This document shows positions 8,115 to 15,909 of a DNA stretch of 64,000 nt, one piece after another. Each line of letters starts with the position of its first letter. Within the stretch, counting starts at the first letter, position 1. The stretch covers positions 124,001 through 188,000 of the forward strand of contig CALMSX010000083.1 in assembly GCA_937872515.1 (NCBI GenBank), read 5' to 3'. The notes below the pieces were generated by a model, which saw only the letters and a program-made list of their open reading frames with translations, was not told where the DNA came from and searched no databases. Made by a program: the position numbers and the translations under genes. Source of the stretch: an uncultured Bacteroidota bacterium (GTDB taxonomy: Bacteria > Bacteroidota > Bacteroidia > Chitinophagales > Saprospiraceae).

Positions 8115-8921
8115 ATGGGAAAAGTAATAGCCATTGCCAATCAAAAAGGGGGAGTTGGTAAAACAACCACCGCCATAAACTTAGCCGCGTCATTGGCAGC
8201 GCTTGATCGTAAGGTTTTACTGATTGATGCTGATCCACAAAGCAATGCTACCAGTGGTGTTGGCATTAAACCGGATCAGATTGAGTCTGATATTTATGAT
8301 TGTTTGGTAGAAGGAGCACCTGCAAAGGACGCTATTTTGGAAACTGCTACTCCAAACTTATTTTTACTTCCCTCCTCTATTCAACTGGTAGGTGCTGAAA
8401 TTGAGCTGGTAAATCGTGATAAGCGGGAGTATCAGATGAAAAATTTTATCGCTTCCATCAAAAATGATTTCGACTATATATTTATCGACTGTTTACCTTC
8501 ACTGGGACTCATCACCGTGAATGCCCTTACGGCTGCTGACAGTGTAATCATTCCGGTTCAATGTGAGTTCTTTTCATTGGAAGGATTTGGTAAACTGAAA
8601 GATACAGTTACTCTGGTGAGGTCTGGTTTAAACCCCGGACTCCAGATTGAAGGCATTATTTTATCCATGTATGACAAACGGTTAAGAATGGCCAATTTGG
8701 TGGTGGAGCAGGTAAAAGAAATCATCACAGATCGAATATTTGCCACCATAATACACAGAAACAGTAAGATCGGTGAAGCCCCATCTTTGGGTCAGCCTAT
8801 CATCATCTATGATGCCACCAGCAAGGGGGCGATCAATTTTTTAAATTTAGCCATTGAATTCCTCCAATTCAATGATGATGCGCATAATCTTTCCATACAA
8901 ATGACTGCAAGCGATGAGTAA
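8115..8921 (+). CDS. parA: ParA/Soj chromosome-partitioning ATPase
   Basis: This 268-aa protein has the deviant Walker A motif KGGVGKTTT (11-19) with its signature lysine, the DADPQSNAT switch (39-47), and IFIDCLPSLG as Walker B. There is no N-terminal DNA-binding extension, so it is the short chromosomal (Soj-like) type. ParA binds DNA as an ATP dimer and, with ParB-parS, moves origins apart. Its 3' end overlaps the parB start by 8 bases, so the two are translationally coupled. I saw no parS-like CACGTG palindrome nearby. Confidence 0.96.
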   Translation: MGKVIAIANQKGGVGKTTTAINLAASLAALDRKVLLIDADPQSNATSGVGIKPDQIESDIYDCLVEGAPAKDAILETATPNLFLLPSSIQLVGAEIELVNRDKREYQMKNFIASIKNDFDYIFIDCLPSLGLITVNALTAADSVIIPVQCEFFSLEGFGKLKDTVTLVRSGLNPGLQIEGIILSMYDKRLRMANLVVEQVKEIITDRIFATIIHRNSKIGEAPSLGQPIIIYDATSKGAINFLNLAIEFLQFNDDAHNLSIQMTASDE

Positions 8922-9819
8922 GAAAAAAGATTTAGGCAAAGGACTTAGGGCCTTGCTTTCCAATATTGAGCAAACTACCAATCCTGAGGATAAAACATTG
9001 CTCGTAAAAGAATTATCCAGTTCAGTTGCCATGATTAAACTGGAAGCTATAGAAGTAAACCCTTACCAACCCAGGGTGGATTTTGATACCGAGGAGTTGA
9101 TGGAACTGGCAAAATCCATCAAAGTTCATGGATTGATACAGCCTATAACGGTTAGAAGCCTTGGTGGAGATCAATACCAGTTGATTTCTGGTGAACGAAG
9201 ACTTAGGGCGTCAAAGATGGCTGGCATTACTGAAGTTCCTGCCTATATAAGAGTAGCCAACGATCAGGAAATGTTGGAAATGGCTCTGATTGAAAACATC
9301 CAAAGAGCAGAACTCAACGCCGTAGAAATTGCCATCTCCTATCAACGACTGATCGATGAATGCAATTTGACACACGAAACCCTTTCAGACAGGGTCGGTA
9401 AAAACAGAAGTACGGTAACCAATTACCTAAGGTTATTAAAATTACCACCGGAAATTCAAACATCTGTTAAAGAGGGAAATATTTCAATGGCTCACGCCAG
9501 GGTTTTAGCAGGAATTCAAGACGTTGAAAAACAACTTTATCTTTACAGACGAGCAAAGGCAGAAGAAATGTCTGTTAGGCAGATGGAAGATGCTGCAAGA
9601 GGAATGTCGGTCTCTGCTAACTCAAGTTCAGCAAAACCCAAGTTGGGTGGCTCAACTTCTGTAGAATTGGAAAGAATAAAAAAAGAGATTTCCTCTTTAT
9701 TAGGCACAAAAGTAGATATCACCCGAAGTGACAAAGGAAAGGGAAAAATCGTTATTAACTTTAATAATGACAAAGAATTCAACGATATCTACGATCAACT
9801 TAGAGAAATTGACGCTTAG
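8914..9819 (+). CDS. parB: ParB chromosome-partitioning protein
   Basis: This 301-aa protein starts MSKKKDLGKGLRALL, the usual ParB N-terminus that contacts ParA. The ParB/Srx CTP-binding domain follows (NPYQPRVDF, then LISGERRLRASK for the GERRxRA motif, and ENIQRAELNAVE). A helix-turn-helix (about 148-185, LSDRVGKNRSTVTNYLRLLKL) recognises parS, and a C-terminal dimerisation region ends near 301. It spreads on origin-proximal DNA as a CTP clamp. It overlaps parA by 8 bases and is followed without a terminator by the DUF5683 gene. Confidence 0.96.
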   Translation: MSKKKDLGKGLRALLSNIEQTTNPEDKTLLVKELSSSVAMIKLEAIEVNPYQPRVDFDTEELMELAKSIKVHGLIQPITVRSLGGDQYQLISGERRLRASKMAGITEVPAYIRVANDQEMLEMALIENIQRAELNAVEIAISYQRLIDECNLTHETLSDRVGKNRSTVTNYLRLLKLPPEIQTSVKEGNISMAHARVLAGIQDVEKQLYLYRRAKAEEMSVRQMEDAARGMSVSANSSSAKPKLGGSTSVELERIKKEISSLLGTKVDITRSDKGKGKIVINFNNDKEFNDIYDQLREIDA

Positions 9820-10420
9820 TTTGAGGCCCTTTTTGCTTTTCCTAAGCCTCATTTTCTTTAATTTACAAGGGGTCAATGGACAGAAAACTTCAAATAGCCA
9901 GCTACCATCCAGCACTCAAACCAATGTAACTCCAGTTGATACCGGCAGCCAAAAAGTTGCCAAACGGAATACATTTTCCACCATTTTCAGCGGAAAACCG
10001 GGTAGAGCTGCACTTTATTCGCTAGTGGTTCCTTCAGGGGGACAGATATACAATAAAAAATGGTGGAAGGTGCCTCTGGCCCTTGGCATAGATGGCTATT
10101 TTGTATATAATCTTTCCAATAAATACAGTGAATTTAGAAAATATGATGCCATCGTAACGGATTATAATAATGGGATCAGCCATCCTGAAATTCCGGAAAG
10201 TTCTGCCCGCAATTTTAGAGCACAGGCCAGGACCAATCGGGAATATGCATGGGTATATCTTATTGTCGGGCATTTGGTCACTGTTTTTGATGCTTACGTT
10301 GACAGACATTTATTGGACTTTGATATCAGTCCGGATCTTACATTTGGCTCTAGTCCGTCAACACTATTTACTCTTTCCTTCCCACTTAATTCAAAGCCAG
10401 CCCGGCCCTCTCTTCCTTAA
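9767..10420 (+). CDS. DUF5683 membrane protein downstream of parAB
   Basis: The C-terminal portion carries PSGGQIYNKKWWKVPLALGIDG, typical of DUF5683, a Bacteroidota family often found beside parAB. From the ATG at 9767 the product is 217 aa and overlaps the last 53 bases of parB in another frame. A TTG at 9821, just after the parB stop, would start directly at a clean signal peptide (LRPFLLFLSLIFFNLQGVNGQ) and is a real alternative. Membrane segments lie around the WKVPLAL and YAWVYLIVGHLVTVFDAYV stretches. Function is unknown; linkage to parAB and the envelope location are what can be said. The 3' end overlaps the convergent sterol-desaturase gene by 35 bases. Confidence 0.75.
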   Translation: MTKNSTISTINLEKLTLSLRPFLLFLSLIFFNLQGVNGQKTSNSQLPSSTQTNVTPVDTGSQKVAKRNTFSTIFSGKPGRAALYSLVVPSGGQIYNKKWWKVPLALGIDGYFVYNLSNKYSEFRKYDAIVTDYNNGISHPEIPESSARNFRAQARTNREYAWVYLIVGHLVTVFDAYVDRHLLDFDISPDLTFGSSPSTLFTLSFPLNSKPARPSLP

Positions 10421-11627
10421 TTACTGCCACTGTAATGGCCAAGGAGACTAATTGCCACGCTATGATCCAATAAATGGGCAGCTGAAACCAATTACCAAAA
10501 TTCATCCAGATTCCAAGAATAATAAAAAATTTGATGCATTCTCCGATAAGTGAGGCCCAATGTCCGTCCATCAAAGCATTAAAACTGAAGATATTCACCA
10601 GAATAAAAAATCCATAAACCAAAAGATAAGGATAAGCCGCATCTCCTATCTGTGAAAAAAAATGGAATAAGAGTAAAAGAGAAAACAATAACTGAAACCA
10701 CATCCAATAGGACGACCAAAAAGAAGTTTTATGATTGTATTTATTTAATTCAAATGGATTTGAGACCACTGTTATGGCATTTTTTTGAGCAACGTCCTCA
10801 GGTCTCCATCCTGTTGGCATAAACCAAATCCTGCACTTGTCTTTCCAGCTTTTGGTATAAAAAGCATCTTTTAGCAAAAGCCAAAAATGTTGGAAATTAA
10901 TTTCCAGGGCATTCCATGTGGCTACAGGCCTTTTGACCCCATAGACCGGTGGTTCCTGTTCTAATTCTTGCTGAAAAGTGCCAAACCACTTATCCCATAA
11001 AATAAATACCTGCCCATAATTTTTGTCTAAATAAATTTCATTGATAGCGTGATGAACTCTATGGTGTGAAGGTGTTACAATAAAAGATTCGAGTATTCCC
11101 ATTTTGCCAATGAGTCTTGTGTGATACCAAAATTGGGCAAAAAGGTGAAGCGGAGCTACTATGTTGATAATTTCAGGTGGTACCCCCAGGATGGCAGCGG
11201 GTAATAATAAAAATGTAAAAACAGCAAACAGGGCAGAAAAATTCTGTCGAAGGGCACATGCCAGATTGTACTCTTCACTGCTGTGGTGAATGATATGTCG
11301 ATTCCAGAAAATATTAACGGTATGTTCAAACCGATGGGACCAATACCCGGCAAAATCCAATGAAATGAAGGCCAAAACATACATGAGCACCGACGATGAA
11401 AGACTAAAAAGCGCCAGATTTTTATACATCCACTGATAACTAACAATCACCACAATCAGACCTAAAATGTCTTTTACAACATTTGTTATTCCGGACGAAA
11501 TACTGGTGATGGTGTCAAATGGTCTATAAACTTCAATACCCTTAATTTTACCCGCTGTAAACTCTATGATCATCAGCAGAATAAAAAATGGGATGGCAAA
11601 GCTCAGTACGAAAGCATATTCTTTCAT
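10386..11627 (-). CDS. Sterol desaturase / fatty acid hydroxylase family membrane protein
   Basis: This 413-aa polytopic protein has the three histidine clusters of the non-haem di-iron hydroxylase family: HRFEH (H98-H102), HIIHH (111-115) and SHHRVHH (about 190-196). Several hydrophobic segments surround them, with extra membrane helices at the C-terminus (about 310-405). Members hydroxylate or desaturate lipids at the membrane. The actual substrate here (fatty acid, carotenoid or another lipid) cannot be inferred. It is divergent from msrB, with nearly abutting promoter boxes, and its 3' end overlaps the DUF5683 gene by 35 bases. Confidence 0.85.
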   Translation of the reverse strand: MKEYAFVLSFAIPFFILLMIIEFTAGKIKGIEVYRPFDTITSISSGITNVVKDILGLIVVIVSYQWMYKNLALFSLSSSVLMYVLAFISLDFAGYWSHRFEHTVNIFWNRHIIHHSSEEYNLACALRQNFSALFAVFTFLLLPAAILGVPPEIINIVAPLHLFAQFWYHTRLIGKMGILESFIVTPSHHRVHHAINEIYLDKNYGQVFILWDKWFGTFQQELEQEPPVYGVKRPVATWNALEINFQHFWLLLKDAFYTKSWKDKCRIWFMPTGWRPEDVAQKNAITVVSNPFELNKYNHKTSFWSSYWMWFQLLFSLLLLFHFFSQIGDAAYPYLLVYGFFILVNIFSFNALMDGHWASLIGECIKFFIILGIWMNFGNWFQLPIYWIIAWQLVSLAITVAVIKEERAGLALN

Positions 11628-11640
11628 TTCATTTTTTCAC

Positions 11641-11648
11641 CAAAAATA
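11641..11648 (-). promoter_or_regulatory. Promoter -7 box of the sterol-desaturase family gene
   Basis: TATTTTTG on the minus strand, 13 bases before the ATG at 11627. No clear -33 element. It lies 12 bases from the divergent msrB box. Confidence 0.5.
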
Positions 11649-11660
11649 CCAATCTTGGGT

Positions 11661-11668
11661 TAATTTTG
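11661..11668 (+). promoter_or_regulatory. Promoter -7 box of the msrB lipoprotein gene
   Basis: TAATTTTG, 63 bases before the ATG at 11732. No -33 element is evident. Confidence 0.45.
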
Positions 11669-11731
11669 AAAAGAAAACAATAAAGACGTTCAGGCGTTAT
11701 CTATTTTCAAAGAGGCACCACAATAATTACC

Positions 11732-12283
11732 ATGAAAACACTTATAACTCTTACCCTTCTACTAACCTTTTTTGGGGCTTGTAAAAGTTCAAAACAGAAC
11801 CAGGAATCCAAAGCAATCCCCTATCAACCGTTACCCGGGGATAAAATCACCAATAGAATGGGTGATACAATTGCTACCGTGGTTTTGAGTGAGGCTCAAT
11901 GGAAAGAAAAATTGACTCCGGAGGAATTCAGGATTTTGCGACAAAAAGGTACAGAAGCAGCATTTACCGGTGATTTGTGGGATAATAAAAAAGATGGCTT
12001 GTATACCTGTGCAGGCTGTGACCAGGTTATATTTTCCAGCAATGCAAAATATGAATCAGGCACTGGATGGCCTAGTTTTTTCAGACCCGATGACGAAAAC
12101 ATGATCAAAAGAGACACCGACTACCACATTGGTTATCCCAGAACCGAAGTAATGTGCGCCCGGTGTGGTGGACACCTGGGACATGTCTTTGAAGATGGAC
12201 CCCCTCCTACAGGATTGAGGTACTGCCTCAATTCCGCTGCATTAAATTTTATTGAAAGTAAACAGGTTAATAACAGCAAATAA
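11732..12283 (+). CDS. msrB: Peptide-methionine (R)-S-oxide reductase, lipoprotein form
   Basis: This 183-aa protein has a lipoprotein signal with lipobox Cys17 (FFGAC) followed by an MsrB domain (about 50-175). The zinc site is C93xxC96 and C142xxC145. The catalytic cysteine is Cys165 (RYCLNS), within the family motif. MsrB reduces methionine-R-sulfoxide in damaged proteins. The lipobox puts this copy in the periplasm, where it would repair envelope proteins; that needs a periplasmic reductant, which I do not see here. A single catalytic Cys is clear, and a resolving Cys is not obvious. Confidence 0.92.
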   Translation: MKTLITLTLLLTFFGACKSSKQNQESKAIPYQPLPGDKITNRMGDTIATVVLSEAQWKEKLTPEEFRILRQKGTEAAFTGDLWDNKKDGLYTCAGCDQVIFSSNAKYESGTGWPSFFRPDDENMIKRDTDYHIGYPRTEVMCARCGGHLGHVFEDGPPPTGLRYCLNSAALNFIESKQVNNSK

Positions 12284-12318
12284 GCCTCTCACATCGTTAT
12301 CATGGTAGCGTTTAAGAG

Positions 12319-13098
12319 ATGAATACAAAAACAACACTTTTTTTCCTTTTGCTGCTTTTTCTGATATCCTGCAAAAAAGACGAATTGCAGACCAACATCA
12401 TTAATATTAATGATGAAATCGAGGTTTTTCTAAGTCAGAAACCTAATTCTAATGCCATTGCACCTGTTTTAGAAATTTCAACGGTTGATTCCATCTCATG
12501 TGCCAATACAGAATTGTGGGTAGAAAGCAATTTGGGGTCACAGAATATCGAAATTGACATTCTAGGGCTGGTTTTAGATGGTAATTGTGTCATAGGCAAT
12601 GTAAAACCTATGTCTGAAGTTATACTCAATCCAAGCAACGGTAATTACAATCTGACCTTTGACTTAAAAAACGCAGTGAAGTCAAAAGGCAAAATAGAAA
12701 TTACCAACGACCTGATTTGTTTGACTATGAGTGAAGAGACCGGCGTGGTTGCTGGTCACCAATGTATTCAAAGGCTTCACCCCCGCGCTGTTTGGGGATA
12801 CTTTCAGTGTGCGTCTGAAAATGATGTGCTCAAATTCAATACATCTTTAGCCGCCCTACCCTATGTTGGATTTACAGGGAATTCTGGTAACTATGGTGTT
12901 TTTAGAATGACTGAAAACAGGCAGATAAGCCTCACAAATATTCAGTTTGACCTTCAACAGCTTCCCAAAATTCAACAACTGTACTTCCAGATATCAGAAC
13001 CCGATAAATTTTTGTCAGATCTTGGTCAGATCTTGAAAAATTTTAATGAATATAAGTTGGAGTTGCATTTTTATGACGGTACCATCCTAAAGCTATAA
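12319..13098 (+). CDS. Lipoprotein of unknown function
   Basis: This 259-aa protein begins with a hydrophobic signal and lipobox (LLFLISCKK, Cys18), so it is exported and lipidated. I recognise no domain. The centre (about 140-165) has a His/Cys-containing stretch, GHQCIQRLHPRAVWGYFQC. The rest reads as mixed beta-structure with repeated hydrophobic alternation, as in many Bacteroidota beta-sandwich lipoproteins. It lies 35 bases after msrB in the same direction, so cotranscription is possible, and 64 bases before threonine aldolase. No function is assigned. Confidence 0.6.
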   Translation: MNTKTTLFFLLLLFLISCKKDELQTNIININDEIEVFLSQKPNSNAIAPVLEISTVDSISCANTELWVESNLGSQNIEIDILGLVLDGNCVIGNVKPMSEVILNPSNGNYNLTFDLKNAVKSKGKIEITNDLICLTMSEETGVVAGHQCIQRLHPRAVWGYFQCASENDVLKFNTSLAALPYVGFTGNSGNYGVFRMTENRQISLTNIQFDLQQLPKIQQLYFQISEPDKFLSDLGQILKNFNEYKLELHFYDGTILKL

Positions 13099-13142
13099 CC
13101 AATGCTGGGAAGGTGCGGAATAAAAGGTTGAGATTCATTAAT

Positions 13143-13164
13143 ATTGCACTAAATATTGTGCAAT
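13143..13164. promoter_or_regulatory. Dyad symmetry overlapping the threonine aldolase start codon
   Basis: Perfect 7-bp arms ATTGCAC (13143-13149) and GTGCAAT (13158-13164) separated by 8 bases. The right arm includes the A and T of the ATG at 13163. It could be an operator or a start-sequestering hairpin. Confidence 0.4.
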
Positions 13165-14182
13165 GCAAACCATCAATTTAATCAGCGATACCATTACCAA
13201 ACCCAGCCCGGCTATGCTGGAATACATGCACAATGCTGAGGTGGGAGATGATGTTTTTGGAGATGATCCCACTGTCAACGCTTTGCAACAAAAAGTAGCA
13301 GAAATGTTTGGCAAAGAAGGAGCCCTCTTTTGCCCTTCCGGCACCATGACCAATCAAATTGCCATTAAACTGCATACATCTCCCCTGGAAGAAGTAATCT
13401 GTGATCACAATTCTCATATCTATCAATACGAGGTAGGTGGCTATGCCTTTCACAGCGGTGTAGCTGTTTTTCCTATTGTTGGGCAATATGGAAAAATTAC
13501 CGTTCAAGACATTGAAGATGCCATTCGCCCAGAAACCGATTGGTTCCCTAAGTCAAGCCTGGTTGTTCTTGAAAATTCCACCAATAAAGGAGGTGGTAAC
13601 TATTACACCCTTGATGAACTCAGACCGATTCGAAAGTTCACCAAAGAAAAGAATTTAAAGCTACACCTTGATGGGGCCCGACTTTTTAATGTGTTGGTTG
13701 AAACAGGTGAAACTACCCAAGAAGTAGGAAGTCAGTTTGACAGTATTTCTATCTGCCTTTCTAAAGGGCTGGGCACACCGGTAGGAAGCGTTTTGACGGG
13801 TGATCAAACATTTATAGCTAGAGCAAGAAAGGTTAGAAAGGTAATGGGAGGAGGAATGCGACAAGCCGGTTATCTGGCGGCAGCCGGTATCTATGCACTC
13901 GATCATCATGTAAAAGACCTGGCAAGAGACAATACAAATGCAAAATCTATTGCTGAAACTTTATCTCAATTAGATGCGGTAGACTTCCTGCTACCTGTGA
14001 GGACTAACATTATAATTTTCTACCTTAAAGATCCTCATACTGCTGAATCTTTTGTGGCAAAATTGAAGGAGAAAAACATAATCGCCTCCCCATTTGGTAA
14101 AAAGGCCATCAGATTTGTATTTCATAGAGACATCACAGATGATATGATGCAAGCGTTGTTTGAAAGAATCAAATCATTGTAA
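13163..14182 (+). CDS. ltaE: Low-specificity L-threonine aldolase
   Basis: This 339-aa PLP enzyme of aspartate aminotransferase fold has the threonine aldolase N-terminus (NLISDTITKP, GDDVFGDDPTV), HLDGARLFN with the PLP-contacting Asp170, and SICLSKGLGTPVGS with Lys201 as the Schiff-base lysine. It cleaves L-threonine or allo-threonine to glycine and acetaldehyde. Together with tdh-kbl at 1-1256 this gives the cell a second threonine-to-glycine route. The start codon sits in a dyad (13143-13164). The last 9 bases overlap the convergent DUF3810 gene. Confidence 0.94.
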   Translation: MQTINLISDTITKPSPAMLEYMHNAEVGDDVFGDDPTVNALQQKVAEMFGKEGALFCPSGTMTNQIAIKLHTSPLEEVICDHNSHIYQYEVGGYAFHSGVAVFPIVGQYGKITVQDIEDAIRPETDWFPKSSLVVLENSTNKGGGNYYTLDELRPIRKFTKEKNLKLHLDGARLFNVLVETGETTQEVGSQFDSISICLSKGLGTPVGSVLTGDQTFIARARKVRKVMGGGMRQAGYLAAAGIYALDHHVKDLARDNTNAKSIAETLSQLDAVDFLLPVRTNIIIFYLKDPHTAESFVAKLKEKNIIASPFGKKAIRFVFHRDITDDMMQALFERIKSL

Positions 14183-15271
14183 TGCGTCATCCATTCCCCA
14201 CTTTGTTTTGACATCCTTATCCAGGCTGCTTTTTTGCCAGGCTCTGAATAAGTGAATTATTTTATCATAATTCTTTAACCCATCTTTTAGTCCGTTGGCT
14301 TTCAGGTAAGAATCGTAGATCATATCTCTTATCATAGGCATGATTTCTGGATATTGATCGAGCGCTTCATAGAGAACGAATAAATCTTTTCTAATGGGAA
14401 TCGGTCGCATAAAAGCCATTTTGTAAAAAGAAAACCGGGCAGATTTTTTCAGATCTGATGCCAAATAACGCCAATAGGTAAGAAGGCCTGCATATTGAAT
14501 AAAGGGATTTTCAGAGCGCAAACATGAGATCAACGCAACAAAATTACAATCTGCTTCCCCTGTTATTCCATAACCGTGGCTCAACTCATGGGCCATCACA
14601 AAAGGTGAATGGAAATGCGCCAGACCGGGATCATAATGTCCTTCCATTGAAAATGGCAAATAAATGCCTGCAGTGGAAAAAATCAACAAGGAACCTGCCG
14701 GGTACAATGGACGAACCCTTAATTTTTTATTGGACCTAATGCCCCAGCCTGCGAGGGTTGCAGCCACCTCTTTTTGCAATAAAAATTCAAGATCAAGTGG
14801 CTTTTTTTCTAAAGGAATTGGACTTGAATCCTCATTCCAAAATTTCCGCCTTACCTCAAGTAATCGATTTTCTGTCCATTGCAGTTGACTAATCAAATAA
14901 AGTGTATCTATTGTGGCATCTAATAGGGCTAATTTAACTTGGAGGGGTTTGCTTTTATACAACATGCCCCATGAGCCATAAAACCAGATAAAAACCAACA
15001 TAACCACTGTAGCCGTGAAACTGAGATTAAGCAAAAAAGTCTTACCTGATTTTAATACCCACTTGTAATACCTATAGACCAGCCAAATAAAACCCGGAAT
15101 GACCAGATATATCAGCGCAAAAGGCAGGTGGTAAAAAGTAATTTCATAGATGCCTCTTAAGGGTTGGAAAATCCAGGGCTGATATACTTGTTCTAACCAG
15201 GCATCATTTATGGTCTTTATCAGGACAAGCACCCCAAAACATAAAATCCAAACCGGAAACAATTTTTTCAT
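14174..15271 (-). CDS. DUF3810 membrane-bound putative zinc metalloprotease
   Basis: This 365-aa protein has three hydrophobic segments in the first ~120 residues and then a soluble region with a zincin signature, HELSHGYG (HExxH), followed by GEADCNFVA, where the Glu could be the third zinc ligand. This matches the DUF3810 family of Bacteroidota and Firmicutes. A membrane-anchored peptidase is the likely activity; no substrate is known to me. It lies 10 bases after the small secreted protein gene at 15282, so the two probably form an operon. It overlaps ltaE by 9 bases at the 3' end. Confidence 0.8.
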   Translation of the reverse strand: MKKLFPVWILCFGVLVLIKTINDAWLEQVYQPWIFQPLRGIYEITFYHLPFALIYLVIPGFIWLVYRYYKWVLKSGKTFLLNLSFTATVVMLVFIWFYGSWGMLYKSKPLQVKLALLDATIDTLYLISQLQWTENRLLEVRRKFWNEDSSPIPLEKKPLDLEFLLQKEVAATLAGWGIRSNKKLRVRPLYPAGSLLIFSTAGIYLPFSMEGHYDPGLAHFHSPFVMAHELSHGYGITGEADCNFVALISCLRSENPFIQYAGLLTYWRYLASDLKKSARFSFYKMAFMRPIPIRKDLFVLYEALDQYPEIMPMIRDMIYDSYLKANGLKDGLKNYDKIIHLFRAWQKSSLDKDVKTKWGMDDALQ

Positions 15272-15281
15272 TACAAACGAC

Positions 15282-15845
15282 TTAATTAGTCTCTATTTGC
15301 AGTGAATCTAAAAAATGATCGATGTTGTTGTTAAGACTTTTTTCAATGCTGGTAAAAGCAAAACAATAAATCAAAGTGTCTTTGTCCAAATACATTTTTC
15401 CTTTTACCGTTTGTTTGCTCAGTTTATCTTCTAATCTGAAAATCCGGGAAGTATGGTTGTCAATATCACTTTGGTAGGTCACTTTGCATTTTAATGTTTC
15501 TGCCAAAACCTGTAGGGATTCATCAAGGCTTTTTTGAATAAGTTCTACACTGTCTTGGTGGTAGGTTCCTTCCGGATATTCTACTAATTGTAAAGAATAA
15601 AAGAACACAGGATCATCCGTTTCTGGTTTGAATGTTACAGATAAAATACCTTGCTCTCCAAGAGTGGTGCTGATTAATTTTTGTTTTACCTCCGGTTTAC
15701 CCGGGAATTGGATAGAATAAGGATAATCCGCCAACTTGACTCGCTCCCATTCTTGTGCAAGTGAAGTTACTCCCTGAGCCATGAAAAAAAGAACGTGCAT
15801 AAAGACGATGTTAAGTCTTAAATACCTATTATTGCACATCTTCAT
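15282..15845 (-). CDS. Small secreted protein of unknown function
   Basis: This 187-aa protein has an N-terminal signal segment ending around VTSLAQ (about residue 31); an internal Met at 16 could be the true start and leaves a normal signal peptide. The mature part carries YPYSIQFPGKPEVK, a motif seen in many small bacterial exported or PsbP-like proteins, but I cannot place it in a named family. It is the first gene of a probable two-gene operon with the DUF3810 metalloprotease 10 bases downstream, so it may act with or on that protein. Confidence 0.6.
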   Translation of the reverse strand: MKMCNNRYLRLNIVFMHVLFFMAQGVTSLAQEWERVKLADYPYSIQFPGKPEVKQKLISTTLGEQGILSVTFKPETDDPVFFYSLQLVEYPEGTYHQDSVELIQKSLDESLQVLAETLKCKVTYQSDIDNHTSRIFRLEDKLSKQTVKGKMYLDKDTLIYCFAFTSIEKSLNNNIDHFLDSLQIETN

Positions 15846-15909
15846 GATTTAGTTTTAATTTATAGTTTACAATACTTAAGGCTAAATGGCCTTGCTTTTG
15901 AAATCTTGA

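Noticed and set aside
7400-10420. parS site next to parAB
   Set aside because: I looked for a GTTTCACGTGAAAC-like palindrome around parAB and elsewhere. The one CACGTG noticed (about 46093) is inside the macroglobulin gene and lacks the flanking symmetry.
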